A DNA stretch of 64,000 nt from Lentzea sp. NBRC 102530 (GCF_030269365.1 NZ_BSTF01000012.1:62001-126000), one strand, 5' to 3'. Shown: positions 1-12,186, counted from the first letter of the stretch. Notes: generated by a model from the sequence alone, not told the origin. Numbers and translations are program-made.

Positions 1-328
1 CGTGCACGAGGTCGATCACCGGCACGAACCCGTTGGCGAGCCGCCACAGCAGCATGTCGAGCTTGCAGGTGATCATGCGTTTGACCGTGTCGGGGTGCGG
101 CACGATCTCGGGGTTGCGGTGATCGTCGCCGGTGAAGTTGCCGTCCGCGTCGACGTTGCGCCAGCCGAAGGCGTTCATGGAGCTCAGCGGTCCGTCGGCG
201 GGCTGGTTGGGGTCGTAGTAGGTGATCCCGCGCCCGGGATTCGCCCGTGCTTCGGCGCGCTGGGCGTCGTCGATCGGCGGAAGCGGCGACGGAGCCAGGT
301 AAGTGAGGTGCTTCGGTACTTCGCTCAT
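1..328 (-). CDS. Partial gene of unknown function downstream of the toxin-like gene
   Basis: The gene reads leftward from an ATG at 328 and runs off the window, leaving 109 codons. The visible N-terminus begins MSEVPKHLTYLAP and continues with a Pro/Asp-rich stretch (ITYYDPNQPADGPLS) and then DTVKRMITCKLDMLLWRLANG. I recognise no family. It starts 8 bases after the stop of the large putative toxin gene, in the same direction, so the two are almost certainly co-transcribed. A gene placed directly after a polymorphic toxin is often its immunity protein. That is inference from position only; no domain supports it. Confidence 0.6.
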   Translation of the reverse strand, partial: MSEVPKHLTYLAPSPLPPIDDAQRAEARANPGRGITYYDPNQPADGPLSSMNAFGWRNVDADGNFTGDDHRNPEIVPHPDTVKRMITCKLDMLLWRLANGFVPVIDLVH

Positions 329-336
329 TGCTCGTC

Positions 337-3300
337 CTACCTGAAGTCCGGCATGCGGAAGCGTTGGTTGGTCACGGGCTCGCCGACGATGCGGGACATG
401 AGCATCTCGCCCTTCTCGTCGTAGTAGCACTCCTGGGTCCAGACCCGGCTGATCTGCTCGGGCCGGATGTGGCCGAGGTGGAGCACCTCGCCCTCCTTCA
501 GCCCGCTGTCACGCGACTGGCCCCGGTCGACGTCGCGGACCGTGGCATCCACGTCGATGACGTGCTTGCTGTAGATCTCGGTGATGTAGAAGCGTTTCAT
601 CCGCACGCCTTCGCCGACCTCGATGAGGCCCTCGGTCGGGGTCTTGCTGCCCCGAGCGGAGACGGGACGGTCCTCGCGGCGCATGACGTGCTCGGGACTC
701 CTGCTCGCCGACTTGTACCCGCTCTCCGTGGCGCCGCCGACGTGGCCGCCCATCTCCAGCTCCGTGCCGCGGACCCGGATGCCCTGCTCCATCGTCTCCC
801 ACGGCGGGTTGGCGTCCCGGCGGTAGGAGCGAGCTTCGGCCGGCGTGGTGGCGGTGTGCCACATCACGCTCTGCTTGCCGGGGGTGTCGGCGTACATGGG
901 GCCGTGCGGGTTCATGGCCAGCAGCGGGTGCTGCCGCAGTTCGGCCGGGGTCTCGCGGCTCAGGCCCGGCGGCAGCAGGCGCGAGCCGGGCACGAAGTCG
1001 TAGCCCTCCATGCCCGCGTACTCGGTCTCCTTGCGCTTCCGATCCTCCATCAGCTTCTGCTGCTCCTGCAGCCAGAGCGTGCTGAAGTGCTCCGGGCGCT
1101 GGATTCCCGGTGCAGGCGGCAGGGGATCGGCGAACGTGCCGTCCGACCGCAGCGGTTTGCCGGCGTTGAACTCCTCGGCGAAGTCCAGGTCGATGCCGTG
1201 GCGTTCGGCGAAGACCTGGTTGCCTTGGCGGCGTTGCGCCGGGGTGCCCAGGTCCTGCTGCTGCGGCGGTGGCGTGAAGTCGTACGTGGACGCCCGGGAC
1301 CGGGTGGGCGGGAACGGCGGCTGCTGGGTGGGAGCAGCGGACTGGGGCTCGTGCTCGTTCGGCCGGGCCTGGTCCTGGTGCCGCTGGTTCTGGTGCTGCT
1401 GGTGCTGTGGCTGTGGGTGCTGCTGCTGAGGTGGGCCCAGGACGCGGCCCTGCCGGTCGATCGGACGTCCCTGCGCGTCCAGGCCCACCGCGACCGGGCG
1501 CACCTCGGCCAGCCGGTAGATCGGGTTGCCGTGCGGGTCGCGCCCCGCGACCACGTGACCGGGCGGCGGCAGGTGCGCGTTGTGACTTCCCCGGGGACCG
1601 AACGAGCCCCAGCCGGAGTCGTTCGCGTTGCGGCGGTGGGAATGCGGCGCGGTGTCGGGGGCCGTGTCACCCCACGTGGGCGTGTGGCCGGGAGGAATCG
1701 GGCTGCCGTGCTTGACGTTCGTGCCGTCCGGCTTGAACGTCACCCAGTCACCGTTCGGCGGCCAGCCGGGCTTGTGCTGCTGCCCGGCCTTGAAGCTGTC
1801 GTGCGACGAACTGGCGAACACGTTGCCGTTGCCGTCGACCCAGGCGTCTTTGCTGGGCGCGAGCACCTCGACTCCGAGCTCACGCGACAGTTGCGCGGCG
1901 AACCCGTCCTTGGTGGTCCCGGTCTGACACGAGATGAGCCGCACCGGCTGCTTGCCGTCCCAGCCGCCACTGGCCCGGATGACGTCGGCGACGTCCTTGG
2001 CGCTGAGCCGGTGGTCGCCGACCTTGGCGATGTCCGACGCCCCGTGCAGGTCCACGGTGAACCGCTGCGGGTCGGGCGCCACCCGCTGGGCGGACCGGTC
2101 GAGCGGCGTCGTGAAGTGCCCCCGCGGGTGCAACGACAGCCCGGCCCGGCTGTGCGTGACCATCCCGCGCAGGTGCCCGAGGTGGGCGGGCACGCCCGCG
2201 TCAGAACCCGGCGCGGGCCCGTCCTGGCGCGCGTCGACGGCCTGCACGACCGGCGCCGCGTCGGGCGCGTGGTGCACGGACGTGGGCCCGGTCTGGTGGG
2301 GAGCCGGGTTCGAGCCGGTGTGGTCGTGGCGGGCCGGGTCGTGGTGGTTCGGGTGCTGGGTGGGAGGGGGCGCCGCGACGGGTGGGGCGGCGGGTGCCTG
2401 CCGGTGTTGCGGCGCCTGGGATCGGGGCGCCTGGTGTTGGGCGGCTTGGGGGCTGCGGTGCTGGTGGCCCTGCTGCGGGGCGTGTTGCGGCGGCGTGTGG
2501 CGAGGTGGCGTGTGGGGCTGGGCGGCCTGATGTTGCGGCTGCCGTTGCGCGGCTTGGTGCTGTGGTGCTTGCCGTGGTGGCACCTGGTGTTGCGGTGCCT
2601 GGTGCGGGGGAGGCGCCTGGAGGGCCGGGTTCTGGTGCGGGCCTGCCGGGTCCTGCTGGAACCGGGGCGGCGGGGCGAGCGGCGGCGCGGTCGACGCCTG
2701 ATGCACGGAGTCCGCGGCGGGTGCGCGGTGCTGGTTCGGAACGGGCCCGCCTGCCTGCGTCGGCCCGCCGCCGTGGTGCGGCCCGGCCGATATCGGCCCG
2801 GCGGGGTTCGCGGGCGTGTGCCCGTGGCCCGGTGGGCCTGCGGGCACCTGGCTTCCGGGTCCTGACGCGTGGTGCGCGCCTGCCGGACCTGGGCCACCCG
2901 ACACCGGTCCGCCGCCAGTCGGTGGCGTGGAGTGGTTCGGGGTCGGTCCACTGCCGGGTGGTGGCGTGGAGTGGTTCGGGGTCGGTCCACCGCCGGGTGG
3001 TGGCGTGGAATGGTTCGGGGCTGGTGCATTGCCGGCCTGCGGTGCCGAATGGTTCGGGGCTGGTGCGTTCGCGCCGGGGCCGGGGCCTGCCGGACCGTGG
3101 TTCGGACTGCCCGCAGCCGGGGCGGGCGTGCCGGCCGTTGGCGTGGCGTGGGCGTTGCCGTGCGAGGACGACGGACCGCTGGGCGAGTACCCGCCACCGC
3201 TCGACGGCGCCGGCCCACCCGTCGGCGGAGCGGCCGGCATCGCCGCGCGAGGTGCCGCCGCGGCGCTCGGTGCCGAGGAGTTCGGTGCCGAGGAGTTCGG

Positions 3301-4542
3301 TGCCGCGGCGTTCGGGGCCTGACCCGGTGGCTGGCCTGGAGACTGGCCCTGCGACTGGGCGAAGCCCTGCTGCTGTTGTGCGGGCGCGGGGGAGTCCGGC
3401 GCCGCGCGGTGGGCAGGCTGCTCGGTCGGCGGGGCCGCGTAGGAGGTGTTCGTCGCGTCGGACGAACGGCGCGGTGGGTCGGCATCCGGCGCGGTCGGTG
3501 CGGAGGACGTGGTCGTGGACGGGCCTGGGAGAGCGTCGGGCCGCGGGGCCGCGTCGGTGCGCGCGGTCGGGCCGGGCAGGTCGGTGGAGTTCGGGCGGGG
3601 CATGTCGCCGGACGTCGGGACGTCGATGTCGGCGTTGATGCCCTCGATGCCCGACTTGGTGCCGGAGACCGTGCCGCTCACGGCGCCCGAGGTCGCGCCG
3701 AACAGGACGTCCTTCGCCTGGATGCCCTCCTCGCTGAAGGCGCCCTCGGCGAGGGCCGAGCCGGCGCCGATGACGGCTTCCTCGGCGGCGTTGCGGCCGA
3801 TGGAACGGCCGATCGAGTCGCCGACGCCGTCGCCGAACGCCTTGCCCGCTCCGGCGCCCACGCCCGCGCCGACCACGCCGGAGATCAGGCCCGACTTGGC
3901 GGCGTCGAGGGTCAGCGAGGTGTCGAGGCTGTCGCGGGTGCCCTTGGCCAGCTGGATGCCCTGGACCGCCAGGTCGGTGGCGACGGACGTGGCGACCTCG
4001 ATGCCCACCTGCAGCGCGAGCTTGCCGATCAGATTGCGGCCGACCTGCTGCGTCAGCTGCTGGACGAGTTGGCGGAAGACGATCTGCACGCCCGCGCGGG
4101 TCGCGAGCTGGGCGGGGACGATGCCGGCGGTCGAGGCACCGAACGACACCACGGCGGACGCCAGCATCATCGCGATCTGGATGGCCAGGAGGACCAGGGC
4201 GATGATGATCGAGAGCTTGGCGTACTCGATCTGCATCGCGCAGTTGCGGCAGGCCGTCGCCAGCTTCGCGGAGACGTCCTTCATCTTGGGGAGGGTGGCT
4301 TCCTCGCCCTTGACGAACTTCTCCCAGTACTTCTGGAACGCCTCGGCGGCCTCGCCGTCCATGTTGGACATGGCCTGCTTGACGGCGTCGTCCGCCTCGC
4401 GCATCGCCGCGTCGACGTCGGTGGCGGCCTGCTGCCAGACCTCGCCGAGCCGTTGCAACGCCGTCTCGTCGCCTTCCGGCCAGCTGTCACCCACCACGAT
4501 CGGGATGAGCCAGCGGACCTCGGCGGGCATCTCGATGCCCAT
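337..4542 (-). CDS. Putative T7SS-exported polymorphic toxin with ADP-ribosyltransferase-like C-terminus
   Basis: This is a 1401-aa multidomain protein. Residues 1-105 resemble the WXG100-like head of CpnT-type exported toxins (WPEGDETALQRLGEVW). A hydrophobic segment covers about 110-140 and Gly/Ala-rich helices run to 300. A Pro/Gln/His/Ala-rich linker spans about 310-770. A compact region then shows VDLHGAS (His833) and LISCQTG (Cys872), which could be a caspase/C80-like self-processing dyad. The tail shows YRRDANPP (Arg1241/1242), KSASRS (Ser1278, Ser1280) and a KEGEV ExE pair (Glu1350, Glu1352) followed by GHIRPEQI. That is the R-S-E layout of ADP-ribosyltransferases, with SAS in place of STS. 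I chose ATG 4542 over TTG 4551 because GGGGGA lies 9 bases before it. The gene follows a WXG100-like gene. The ART and protease calls are motif-based inference. Confidence 0.7.
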   Translation of the reverse strand: MGIEMPAEVRWLIPIVVGDSWPEGDETALQRLGEVWQQAATDVDAAMREADDAVKQAMSNMDGEAAEAFQKYWEKFVKGEEATLPKMKDVSAKLATACRNCAMQIEYAKLSIIIALVLLAIQIAMMLASAVVSFGASTAGIVPAQLATRAGVQIVFRQLVQQLTQQVGRNLIGKLALQVGIEVATSVATDLAVQGIQLAKGTRDSLDTSLTLDAAKSGLISGVVGAGVGAGAGKAFGDGVGDSIGRSIGRNAAEEAVIGAGSALAEGAFSEEGIQAKDVLFGATSGAVSGTVSGTKSGIEGINADIDVPTSGDMPRPNSTDLPGPTARTDAAPRPDALPGPSTTTSSAPTAPDADPPRRSSDATNTSYAAPPTEQPAHRAAPDSPAPAQQQQGFAQSQGQSPGQPPGQAPNAAAPNSSAPNSSAPSAAAAPRAAMPAAPPTGGPAPSSGGGYSPSGPSSSHGNAHATPTAGTPAPAAGSPNHGPAGPGPGANAPAPNHSAPQAGNAPAPNHSTPPPGGGPTPNHSTPPPGSGPTPNHSTPPTGGGPVSGGPGPAGAHHASGPGSQVPAGPPGHGHTPANPAGPISAGPHHGGGPTQAGGPVPNQHRAPAADSVHQASTAPPLAPPPRFQQDPAGPHQNPALQAPPPHQAPQHQVPPRQAPQHQAAQRQPQHQAAQPHTPPRHTPPQHAPQQGHQHRSPQAAQHQAPRSQAPQHRQAPAAPPVAAPPPTQHPNHHDPARHDHTGSNPAPHQTGPTSVHHAPDAAPVVQAVDARQDGPAPGSDAGVPAHLGHLRGMVTHSRAGLSLHPRGHFTTPLDRSAQRVAPDPQRFTVDLHGASDIAKVGDHRLSAKDVADVIRASGGWDGKQPVRLISCQTGTTKDGFAAQLSRELGVEVLAPSKDAWVDGNGNVFASSSHDSFKAGQQHKPGWPPNGDWVTFKPDGTNVKHGSPIPPGHTPTWGDTAPDTAPHSHRRNANDSGWGSFGPRGSHNAHLPPPGHVVAGRDPHGNPIYRLAEVRPVAVGLDAQGRPIDRQGRVLGPPQQQHPQPQHQQHQNQRHQDQARPNEHEPQSAAPTQQPPFPPTRSRASTYDFTPPPQQQDLGTPAQRRQGNQVFAERHGIDLDFAEEFNAGKPLRSDGTFADPLPPAPGIQRPEHFSTLWLQEQQKLMEDRKRKETEYAGMEGYDFVPGSRLLPPGLSRETPAELRQHPLLAMNPHGPMYADTPGKQSVMWHTATTPAEARSYRRDANPPWETMEQGIRVRGTELEMGGHVGGATESGYKSASRSPEHVMRREDRPVSARGSKTPTEGLIEVGEGVRMKRFYITEIYSKHVIDVDATVRDVDRGQSRDSGLKEGEVLHLGHIRPEQISRVWTQECYYDEKGEMLMSRIVGEPVTNQRFRMPDFR
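2915..3071. repeat. 39-bp tandem repeat inside the toxin linker
   Basis: About four tandem units of 39 bp are visible; the phrase TGGTTCGGGG recurs every 39 bases, with unit starts near 2921, 2960 and 2999 and a diverged unit near 3038. On the coding (minus) strand each unit encodes 13 residues of the type TPNHSTPPPGxGP. A second, shorter repeat of 15 bp (GCCGAGGAGTTCGGT) lies at 3272-3301 and encodes NSSAP repeats. Such in-frame repeats lengthen or shorten the linker without breaking the reading frame. Confidence 0.8.
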
Positions 4543-4563
4543 GTGCAGCAATCCCCCAGACTG

Positions 4564-4872
4564 CTAGCCGCTGATCCCTCGAGCGTTGAACTGGTCCTGC
4601 TGTTCCATCAGGTTCGCGGATTCTTCGAGGTTCTTCCCGATGTCCTGCAACGTCTTCGCGACCTCCGCCATCACCTTGCGGACGCCGTCGGCCGCGGGCA
4701 CGTAGTCGGTGGCGAACTTCTGGCCCGCCTCGTCGCCGCCCCAGCACCGGCCCTCGGCGTCGAGGCCGCGGGCCAGCGCGGCCGCGTCCGTCGCCATGTC
4801 CTCGCCGGCGCGGGCCATCTTCGCGGCGGCCGAACGCACGCCCGCGGCCTCCAGGTAGGTGCGGCCGGTCAC
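4564..4872 (-). CDS. WXG100-like small T7SS protein
   Basis: This 102-aa helical protein carries a WGG turn (Trp44-Gly-Gly46) between two predicted helices, the hallmark of WXG100/ESAT-6-like proteins that travel through type VII secretion systems as helical hairpins. The start is a GTG that overlaps the stop of the upstream YbaB-like gene by four bases (GTGA), so translation is coupled. The toxin gene follows 21 bases later. The likely role is secretion partner or chaperone for the toxin-like protein, by analogy with Esx/Esp pairs; it is not shown by the sequence itself. Confidence 0.7.
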   Translation of the reverse strand: MTGRTYLEAAGVRSAAAKMARAGEDMATDAAALARGLDAEGRCWGGDEAGQKFATDYVPAADGVRKVMAEVAKTLQDIGKNLEESANLMEQQDQFNARGISG

Positions 4873-5429
4873 CAGCGGTTCCCCCTGCCCATGATCGAGT
4901 CGCCGCCGAAGTCCTCGTCCTCGTCAGGTGACGACACCGCCCGCTGCACCGGACGGGACTCCTTGCGCAGCACCGAGGAGCCGAAGTCCTCGTCGGACGG
5001 TGGCGGCGGCGCGGCGGGCTCCGAGCGCTGCTCGACGCGGAAGATGTCCTTGATCGACGGCGCCCCCGGCACGACGTCGGGCAGGTCGATGACGCCCTCT
5101 TCCGACGTCAGCGGGGCCATGCGCGCGGTGACCTGCTCGCGCACGTTCATGGCGGCCCGCCGGGTCACCTGCGTGATCGTCTGCGCCAGCTGCTCCGGCG
5201 TGACGCGCTCGAACGCCCGCGGCCCGAGCTCCAGCACGTCCAGCACGCCCGTCGAGTCCACGGTCACCACGACGTTCCCGTCGGGGGAGGACGCCACCCC
5301 GGACATGGCCGCGATCGCGGCCTGGGCGTCGCGCAGTCCGTCGGTGCGGTCCTTGAGTTCCCGCATCAGGTTGTCGAGGGTGCCGCGCAACTCTGCGTTA
5401 CGAGTTGCTAGCTGATCGTCATCGAGCAC
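4869..5429 (-). CDS. YbaB/EbfC-like protein of the T7SS effector module
   Basis: This is a 186-aa protein. Residues 1-35 form a predicted coiled coil (NAELRGTLDNLMRELKDRTDG), followed by a YbaB/EbfC-like fold around 40-110 (SPDGNVVVTVDSTGVLDVLELGP). The YbaB family binds DNA in other bacteria, and an EspL-type YbaB member accompanies ESX-1 in mycobacteria. The C-terminal third is acidic and carries the motif DEDFG twice (DEDFGSSVL and DEDFGGDSI), close to the end of the protein. A similar ending is found in the small protein at 56641. The start codon is GTG. It heads the three-gene operon with the WXG100-like and toxin-like genes. Confidence 0.7.
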   Translation of the reverse strand: MLDDDQLATRNAELRGTLDNLMRELKDRTDGLRDAQAAIAAMSGVASSPDGNVVVTVDSTGVLDVLELGPRAFERVTPEQLAQTITQVTRRAAMNVREQVTARMAPLTSEEGVIDLPDVVPGAPSIKDIFRVEQRSEPAAPPPPSDEDFGSSVLRKESRPVQRAVSSPDEDEDFGGDSIMGRGNRW

Positions 5430-5474
5430 CCGGGCAACCTACCCAACGTGATCATCGGGTGTCGGCCGAACGGC

Positions 5475-5936
5475 TCAGTTCGTGATGCAGATCGTCCTCG
5501 GCGGCTGCGAGTACGTCCGGGAGTCGGCGCCGTCGCACAGCGCGCGGTCGGCCTTGCCGTCGACGACCTTGGAGACCTTGCGCACACCCGCGCCGCACGG
5601 CACCCGTGAGAAGTACTGGTTCACCGGCTTCAGGCAGTCGCCCTCGGAGACGTTGAGGACGTAGCAGAGCCGCGTCTTGCCGTTGGTCCGCGAACGGCCG
5701 GAGGACTCCGTCAGGTAGTCGCCCTCCGGACACATCGTGCGCCGCTCACGGGACGAAACCCGGTACACCGCCTCAGAAGTGGAACAGTCCACTTCGGTCA
5801 TCCCGACCTCGGCGCTGTTCAGGTCCACCTGGGCGGCGCACTCGCCGACCCCCGCCTGCACCGAACAACCGGCGCACCCGGCCAGCACGAGGACCGCGAC
5901 CATGCCGGCGGCCAGTCCGGCGGCTCGAACCTTCAC
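5475..5936 (-). CDS. Small Cys-rich lipoprotein, LppU-like
   Basis: This 153-aa protein has a basic N-terminus, a hydrophobic stretch and the lipobox LVLAGC, so it is probably a lipid-anchored protein on the outer face of the membrane. The mature part has Cys residues spaced in phrases such as EVDCSTSEAVYRV, TMCPEGDYL, RLCYVLNVSEGDCLKP and VPCGAG, which resembles actinobacterial LppU/SCO3897-type lipoproteins. I chose GTG 5936, which has GGAGA 8 bases upstream; a longer frame reaching 6251 has no signal sequence and would cross the rpsL promoter. It is divergent from rpsL. Function is unknown. Confidence 0.7.
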   Translation of the reverse strand: MKVRAAGLAAGMVAVLVLAGCAGCSVQAGVGECAAQVDLNSAEVGMTEVDCSTSEAVYRVSSRERRTMCPEGDYLTESSGRSRTNGKTRLCYVLNVSEGDCLKPVNQYFSRVPCGAGVRKVSKVVDGKADRALCDGADSRTYSQPPRTICITN

Positions 5937-6014
5937 AGTGCGTTCTCCGTCACCCGAGTACCGTGTGCAGCGGGTTCCATGTCTACTGCACGGCGGCGGG
6001 GTGGTACCCCCGTT

Positions 6015-6044
6015 TTGACCCGGGTAGACGTGGGCGGGTATCTT
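6015..6044 (+). promoter_or_regulatory. Predicted housekeeping promoter of rpsL-rpsG-fusA
   Basis: TTGACC (6015-6020) and TATCTT (6039-6044) are separated by 18 bases, a good match to a primary-sigma promoter. It lies about 200 bases before rpsL, between the divergent lipoprotein gene and rpsL, so the mRNA would have a leader of about 195 nt. The rplM promoter has the same -10 hexamer and a GTTTTG-type -35 context. Confidence 0.65.
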
Positions 6045-6146
6045 TGCTACTCGTGCCCGACCCATGTCGGGCCGCTCCGCGTGCCCGTGAGGCCGCGGTG
6101 TCCTCCACTCGCAGGGGCAGTTGAACTGTTGCCTGCGGACCTTGGG

Positions 6147-6166
6147 AGCGGGCGACACGCCCGACC
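6147..6166 (+). promoter_or_regulatory. Leader hairpin shared with the rpsJ leader
   Basis: CGGGCG and CGCCCG pair around the loop ACA. The 15 bases GCGACACGCCCGACC (6152-6166) recur without change at 11069-11083 in the rpsJ leader, where the same stem is formed with a longer loop. The rest of the 5937-6244 interval holds the promoter and an otherwise featureless leader. A role in growth-rate or autogenous control is inference. Confidence 0.5.
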
Positions 6167-6244
6167 TCGGGTGCAGAGAGGGATCAAGAAACACGAGGGT
6201 GAACCGCAAGGGGATCCCGCAAGGACGGAAGAAGCAGCCGGCGA

Positions 6245-6619
6245 ATGCCAACGATCCAGCAGCTGGTCCGCAAGGGCCGCCAGGACAAGGTGGCGAAGCA
6301 GAAGACGGCGGCCCTCAAGGGCTCGCCGCAGCGGCGCGGTGTGTGCACCCGCGTTTACACCACCACCCCCAAGAAGCCGAACTCCGCACTGCGCAAGGTC
6401 GCTCGCGTGAAGCTGACCAGCGGTATCGAGGTCACGGCGTACATCCCCGGTGAGGGTCACAACCTCCAGGAGCACTCGATGGTGCTCGTGCGCGGTGGTC
6501 GTGTGAAGGACCTCCCGGGTGTTCGTTACAAGATCATCCGTGGCTCTCTCGACACTCAGGGTGTCAAGAACCGCAAGCAGGCTCGCAGCCGTTACGGCGC
6601 GAAGAAGGAGAAGAGCTGA
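6245..6619 (+). CDS. rpsL: 30S ribosomal protein S12
   Basis: This 124-aa protein of the decoding centre is full length and nearly identical in layout to mycobacterial S12. The streptomycin-relevant lysines are both wild type: Lys43 in [11 protein letters not shown] and Lys88 in [12 protein letters not shown]. The sequence therefore predicts no rpsL-type streptomycin resistance. It is the first gene of the str operon; rpsG starts one base after its stop. Confidence 0.98.
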   Translation: MPTIQQLVRKGRQDKVAKQKTAALKGSPQRRGVCTRVYTTTPKKPNSALRKVARVKLTSGIEVTAYIPGEGHNLQEHSMVLVRGGRVKDLPGVRYKIIRGSLDTQGVKNRKQARSRYGAKKEKS

Positions 6620-6620
6620 G

Positions 6621-7091
6621 ATGCCCCGCAAGGGACCGGCCCCCAGGCGGCCGCTGATCTCCGACCCGGTCTACAGCTCGCCGCTGGTGACCCAGCTCAT
6701 CAACAAGGTGCTGGTCGACGGCAAGCGCTCGGTGGCCGAGAAGATCGTCTACGAAGCGCTCGAGGGTGCTCGCGAGAAGACCGGCACCGACCCGGTCGTC
6801 ACGCTGAAGCGCGCGCTCGACAACGTCAAGCCGGCCCTCGAGGTCAAGAGCCGCCGCGTCGGTGGCGCGACCTACCAGGTCCCGGTCGAGGTCAAGCCCG
6901 GCCGCTCCACCACGCTGGCGCTGCGTTGGCTGATCACCTTCTCCCGGCAGCGCCGTGAGAAGACGATGGTCGAGCGTCTGATGAACGAGCTGCTCGATGC
7001 GAGCAACGGTCTCGGTGCGAGCGTCAAGCGCCGTGAGGACACGCACAAGATGGCCGAGTCCAACAAGGCCTTCGCCCACTACCGCTGGTGA
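6621..7091 (+). CDS. rpsG: 30S ribosomal protein S7
   Basis: This 156-aa protein organises the head of the 30S subunit and binds the 3' domain of 16S rRNA. The start [10 protein letters not shown] and the helix region [19 protein letters not shown] are typical. ATG 6621 sits one base after the rpsL stop; a longer in-frame extension inside rpsL is not needed to match the family length. The protein ends in AHYRW, as in other actinobacteria. Confidence 0.98.
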   Translation: MPRKGPAPRRPLISDPVYSSPLVTQLINKVLVDGKRSVAEKIVYEALEGAREKTGTDPVVTLKRALDNVKPALEVKSRRVGGATYQVPVEVKPGRSTTLALRWLITFSRQRREKTMVERLMNELLDASNGLGASVKRREDTHKMAESNKAFAHYRW

Positions 7092-7169
7092 TGTGACGCC
7101 CGGCCTGGACGACAGGCCGGGCGCTCCCAGCCCTAGTGAGCTGACAAGCTCAAGACAGGGGAAAGACCC

Positions 7170-9272
<2,103 letters not shown>

Positions 9273-9418
9273 TTCCCCAACCGGAGCACCGCAGTTCCAT
9301 CGCGGGCTCTCCGGGGGTGAATCCCTGGGGTCCGCACTTTTCGACCCTGACGTGTAGTCCGGCGGGTGGCCACAGATGCCCGCCGGACCAGCAAAAAGAA
9401 GTCCAGGAGGACAATCCA

Positions 9419-10612
<1,194 letters not shown>

Positions 10613-10636
10613 CCTAGCTCGACCCAGTTCGGCGTG

Positions 10637-10670
10637 AGGCCGGGCCAACGATCTTCGTTGGCCCGGCCTT
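10637..10670 (+). terminator. Terminator of the str operon
   Basis: There is a perfect 15-bp GC-rich stem (10637-10651 with 10655-10669) with a three-base loop, 24 bases after the tuf stop. The T run after it is short (TT, then CGTCGT), as is usual in high-GC actinobacteria. Confidence 0.85.
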
Positions 10671-11202
10671 CGTCGTAGTCCGACCCGGTGTGTGCGTCAG
10701 CTCACGCCGGATTTGTTCGCAGGCGCGCTCTGGCAGGCTCGCCGCGGAGACTTGTTGCCGGGCAACGCAAACGGGTCCGCCCGTCAGTCCACACGCGACG
10801 GACAGGGCGGCTCACCGGCCAAGATCCAGACGTGATCTGCCTCCAAGACACCCACCCCGATTTGGAGCGCCTCACGCCCGTGTGGCATCCTTGACGGGTT
10901 GCTCGATGAAGGCCGAGCGCGCTTCACGGCGTGTTCGAGTCTTTCGATCGAGCGTCCGCGCCCTGTTAGTGAACGCCTCCTTGCGGAGATGGGCATCAGG
11001 GTGCAAGGGCTGTGGTAGGCCCAATCCCACCGGGGAGACCTTGAGTGGGACCGGTATGCGCACCGGGCGCGACACGCCCGACCGCGTGGACCGGGCACCA
11101 TGACACTTCAACAGGGGCGGAGCGCGCCAAGAGGCTGTAGCAGGCCTCATCCGAGGCACCGCACCGCAGCGGTAACGAGAAGCAGAGGAACGGCAAGCCA
11201 TC
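10671..11202 (+). promoter_or_regulatory. Non-coding leader of the S10 operon
   Basis: This is 532 bases with no credible gene. It should hold the S10 promoter. The best candidate is weak: TTTCGA (10942-10947), an 18-base spacer and TTAGTG (10966-10971). Within the presumed leader, GCGACACGCCCGACC (11069-11083) repeats the rpsL leader motif and can pair as CGGGCG-(CGACA)-CGCCCG. A long structured leader before rpsJ suggests control of the operon at the RNA level, but I cannot match it to a named leader family. Confidence 0.4.
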
Positions 11203-11508
11203 ATGGCGGGACAAAAGATCCGCATCCGGCTCAAGGCCTACGACCACGAAGCGATCGACGCGTCTGCGCGCAAGATCGTGGAGACCGTGACGCGCACCGG
11301 CGCTCGGGTCGTCGGGCCGGTGCCGCTGCCCACTGAGAAGAACGTGTACTGCGTCATCCGCTCGCCGCACAAGTACAAGGACTCGCGCGAGCACTTCGAG
11401 ATGCGCACGCACAAGCGGCTGATCGACATCCTCGACCCGACGCCGAAGACGGTGGATGCGCTCATGCGCATCGACCTGCCGGCCAGTGTCGACGTCAACA
11501 TCCAGTAA
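11203..11508 (+). CDS. rpsJ: 30S ribosomal protein S10 (NusE)
   Basis: This 101-aa protein of the 30S head also acts as NusE in antitermination complexes. The start [19 protein letters not shown] and the loop [24 protein letters not shown] are typical. It is the first gene of the S10 operon and is followed by rplC after a short spacer. Confidence 0.98.
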   Translation: MAGQKIRIRLKAYDHEAIDASARKIVETVTRTGARVVGPVPLPTEKNVYCVIRSPHKYKDSREHFEMRTHKRLIDILDPTPKTVDALMRIDLPASVDVNIQ

Positions 11509-11535
11509 GCGTTGGGCGCGGAGAGTAACGGACCA

Positions 11536-12186
11536 ATGTCTGACAGGCAGATGAAGGGCATCCTGGGCACCAAGCTCGGCATGACTCAGGTCTTCGACGA
11601 GAACAACCGGGTCGTCCCGGTGACCGTCGTCAAGGCTGAGCCCAATGTCGTCACCCAGGTTCGCACCGAAGAGAAGGACGGCTACACCGCCGTCCAGCTG
11701 GCGGCCGGCGCGATTGACCCGCGCAAGGTCAACAAGCCCGTCGCGGGGCACTTCGCCAAGGCCGGGGTCACGCCCCGTCGCCACCTGGTGGAGCTGCGCA
11801 CGGCGGACGCCGGCGAATACGAGGTCGGCCAGGAGATCACCGCTGAGGTGTTCGAGGCCGGCGCTGTTGTCGACATCACCGGCACCAGCAAGGGCAAGGG
11901 CACCGCGGGTGTCATGAAGCGCCACAACTTCCGGGGCCTCGGCTCCAGCCACGGCACCCAGCGCAAGCACCGCTCGCCGGGTTCCATCGGTGGCTGTGCC
12001 ACTCCGGGTCGCGTCTTCAAGGGTCTGCGCATGGCCGGCCGCATGGGCCACGTGCGCGTCACGACCCAGAACCTGAAGGTGCACAAGATCGACGTGGAGA
12101 ACGGCCTTCTGCTCATCAAGGGCGCCGTTCCCGGTCCCAAGGGTGGTCTGGTGTTCGTCCGGACGGCCGCGAAGGGTGGTGCCTGA
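11536..12186 (+). CDS. rplC: 50S ribosomal protein L3
   Basis: This 216-aa early-assembly protein reaches the peptidyl-transferase region. [15 protein letters not shown] and [15 protein letters not shown] are family signatures. I start at ATG 11536 (MSDRQMKG), which matches actinobacterial L3; an upstream in-frame GTG-type extension has no homologous look. Its stop overlaps the rplD start by one base. Confidence 0.97.
   Translation: MSDRQMKGILGTKLGMTQVFDENNRVVPVTVVKAEPNVVTQVRTEEKDGYTAVQLAAGAIDPRKVNKPVAGHFAKAGVTPRRHLVELRTADAGEYEVGQEITAEVFEAGAVVDITGTSKGKGTAGVMKRHNFRGLGSSHGTQRKHRSPGSIGGCATPGRVFKGLRMAGRMGHVRVTTQNLKVHKIDVENGLLLIKGAVPGPKGGLVFVRTAAKGGA

Noticed and set aside
10891-10920. TTGACG at 10891 as a -35 of the S10 operon
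   Set aside because: No acceptable -10 lies 16-19 bases downstream; GAGCGC-type sequence is there.
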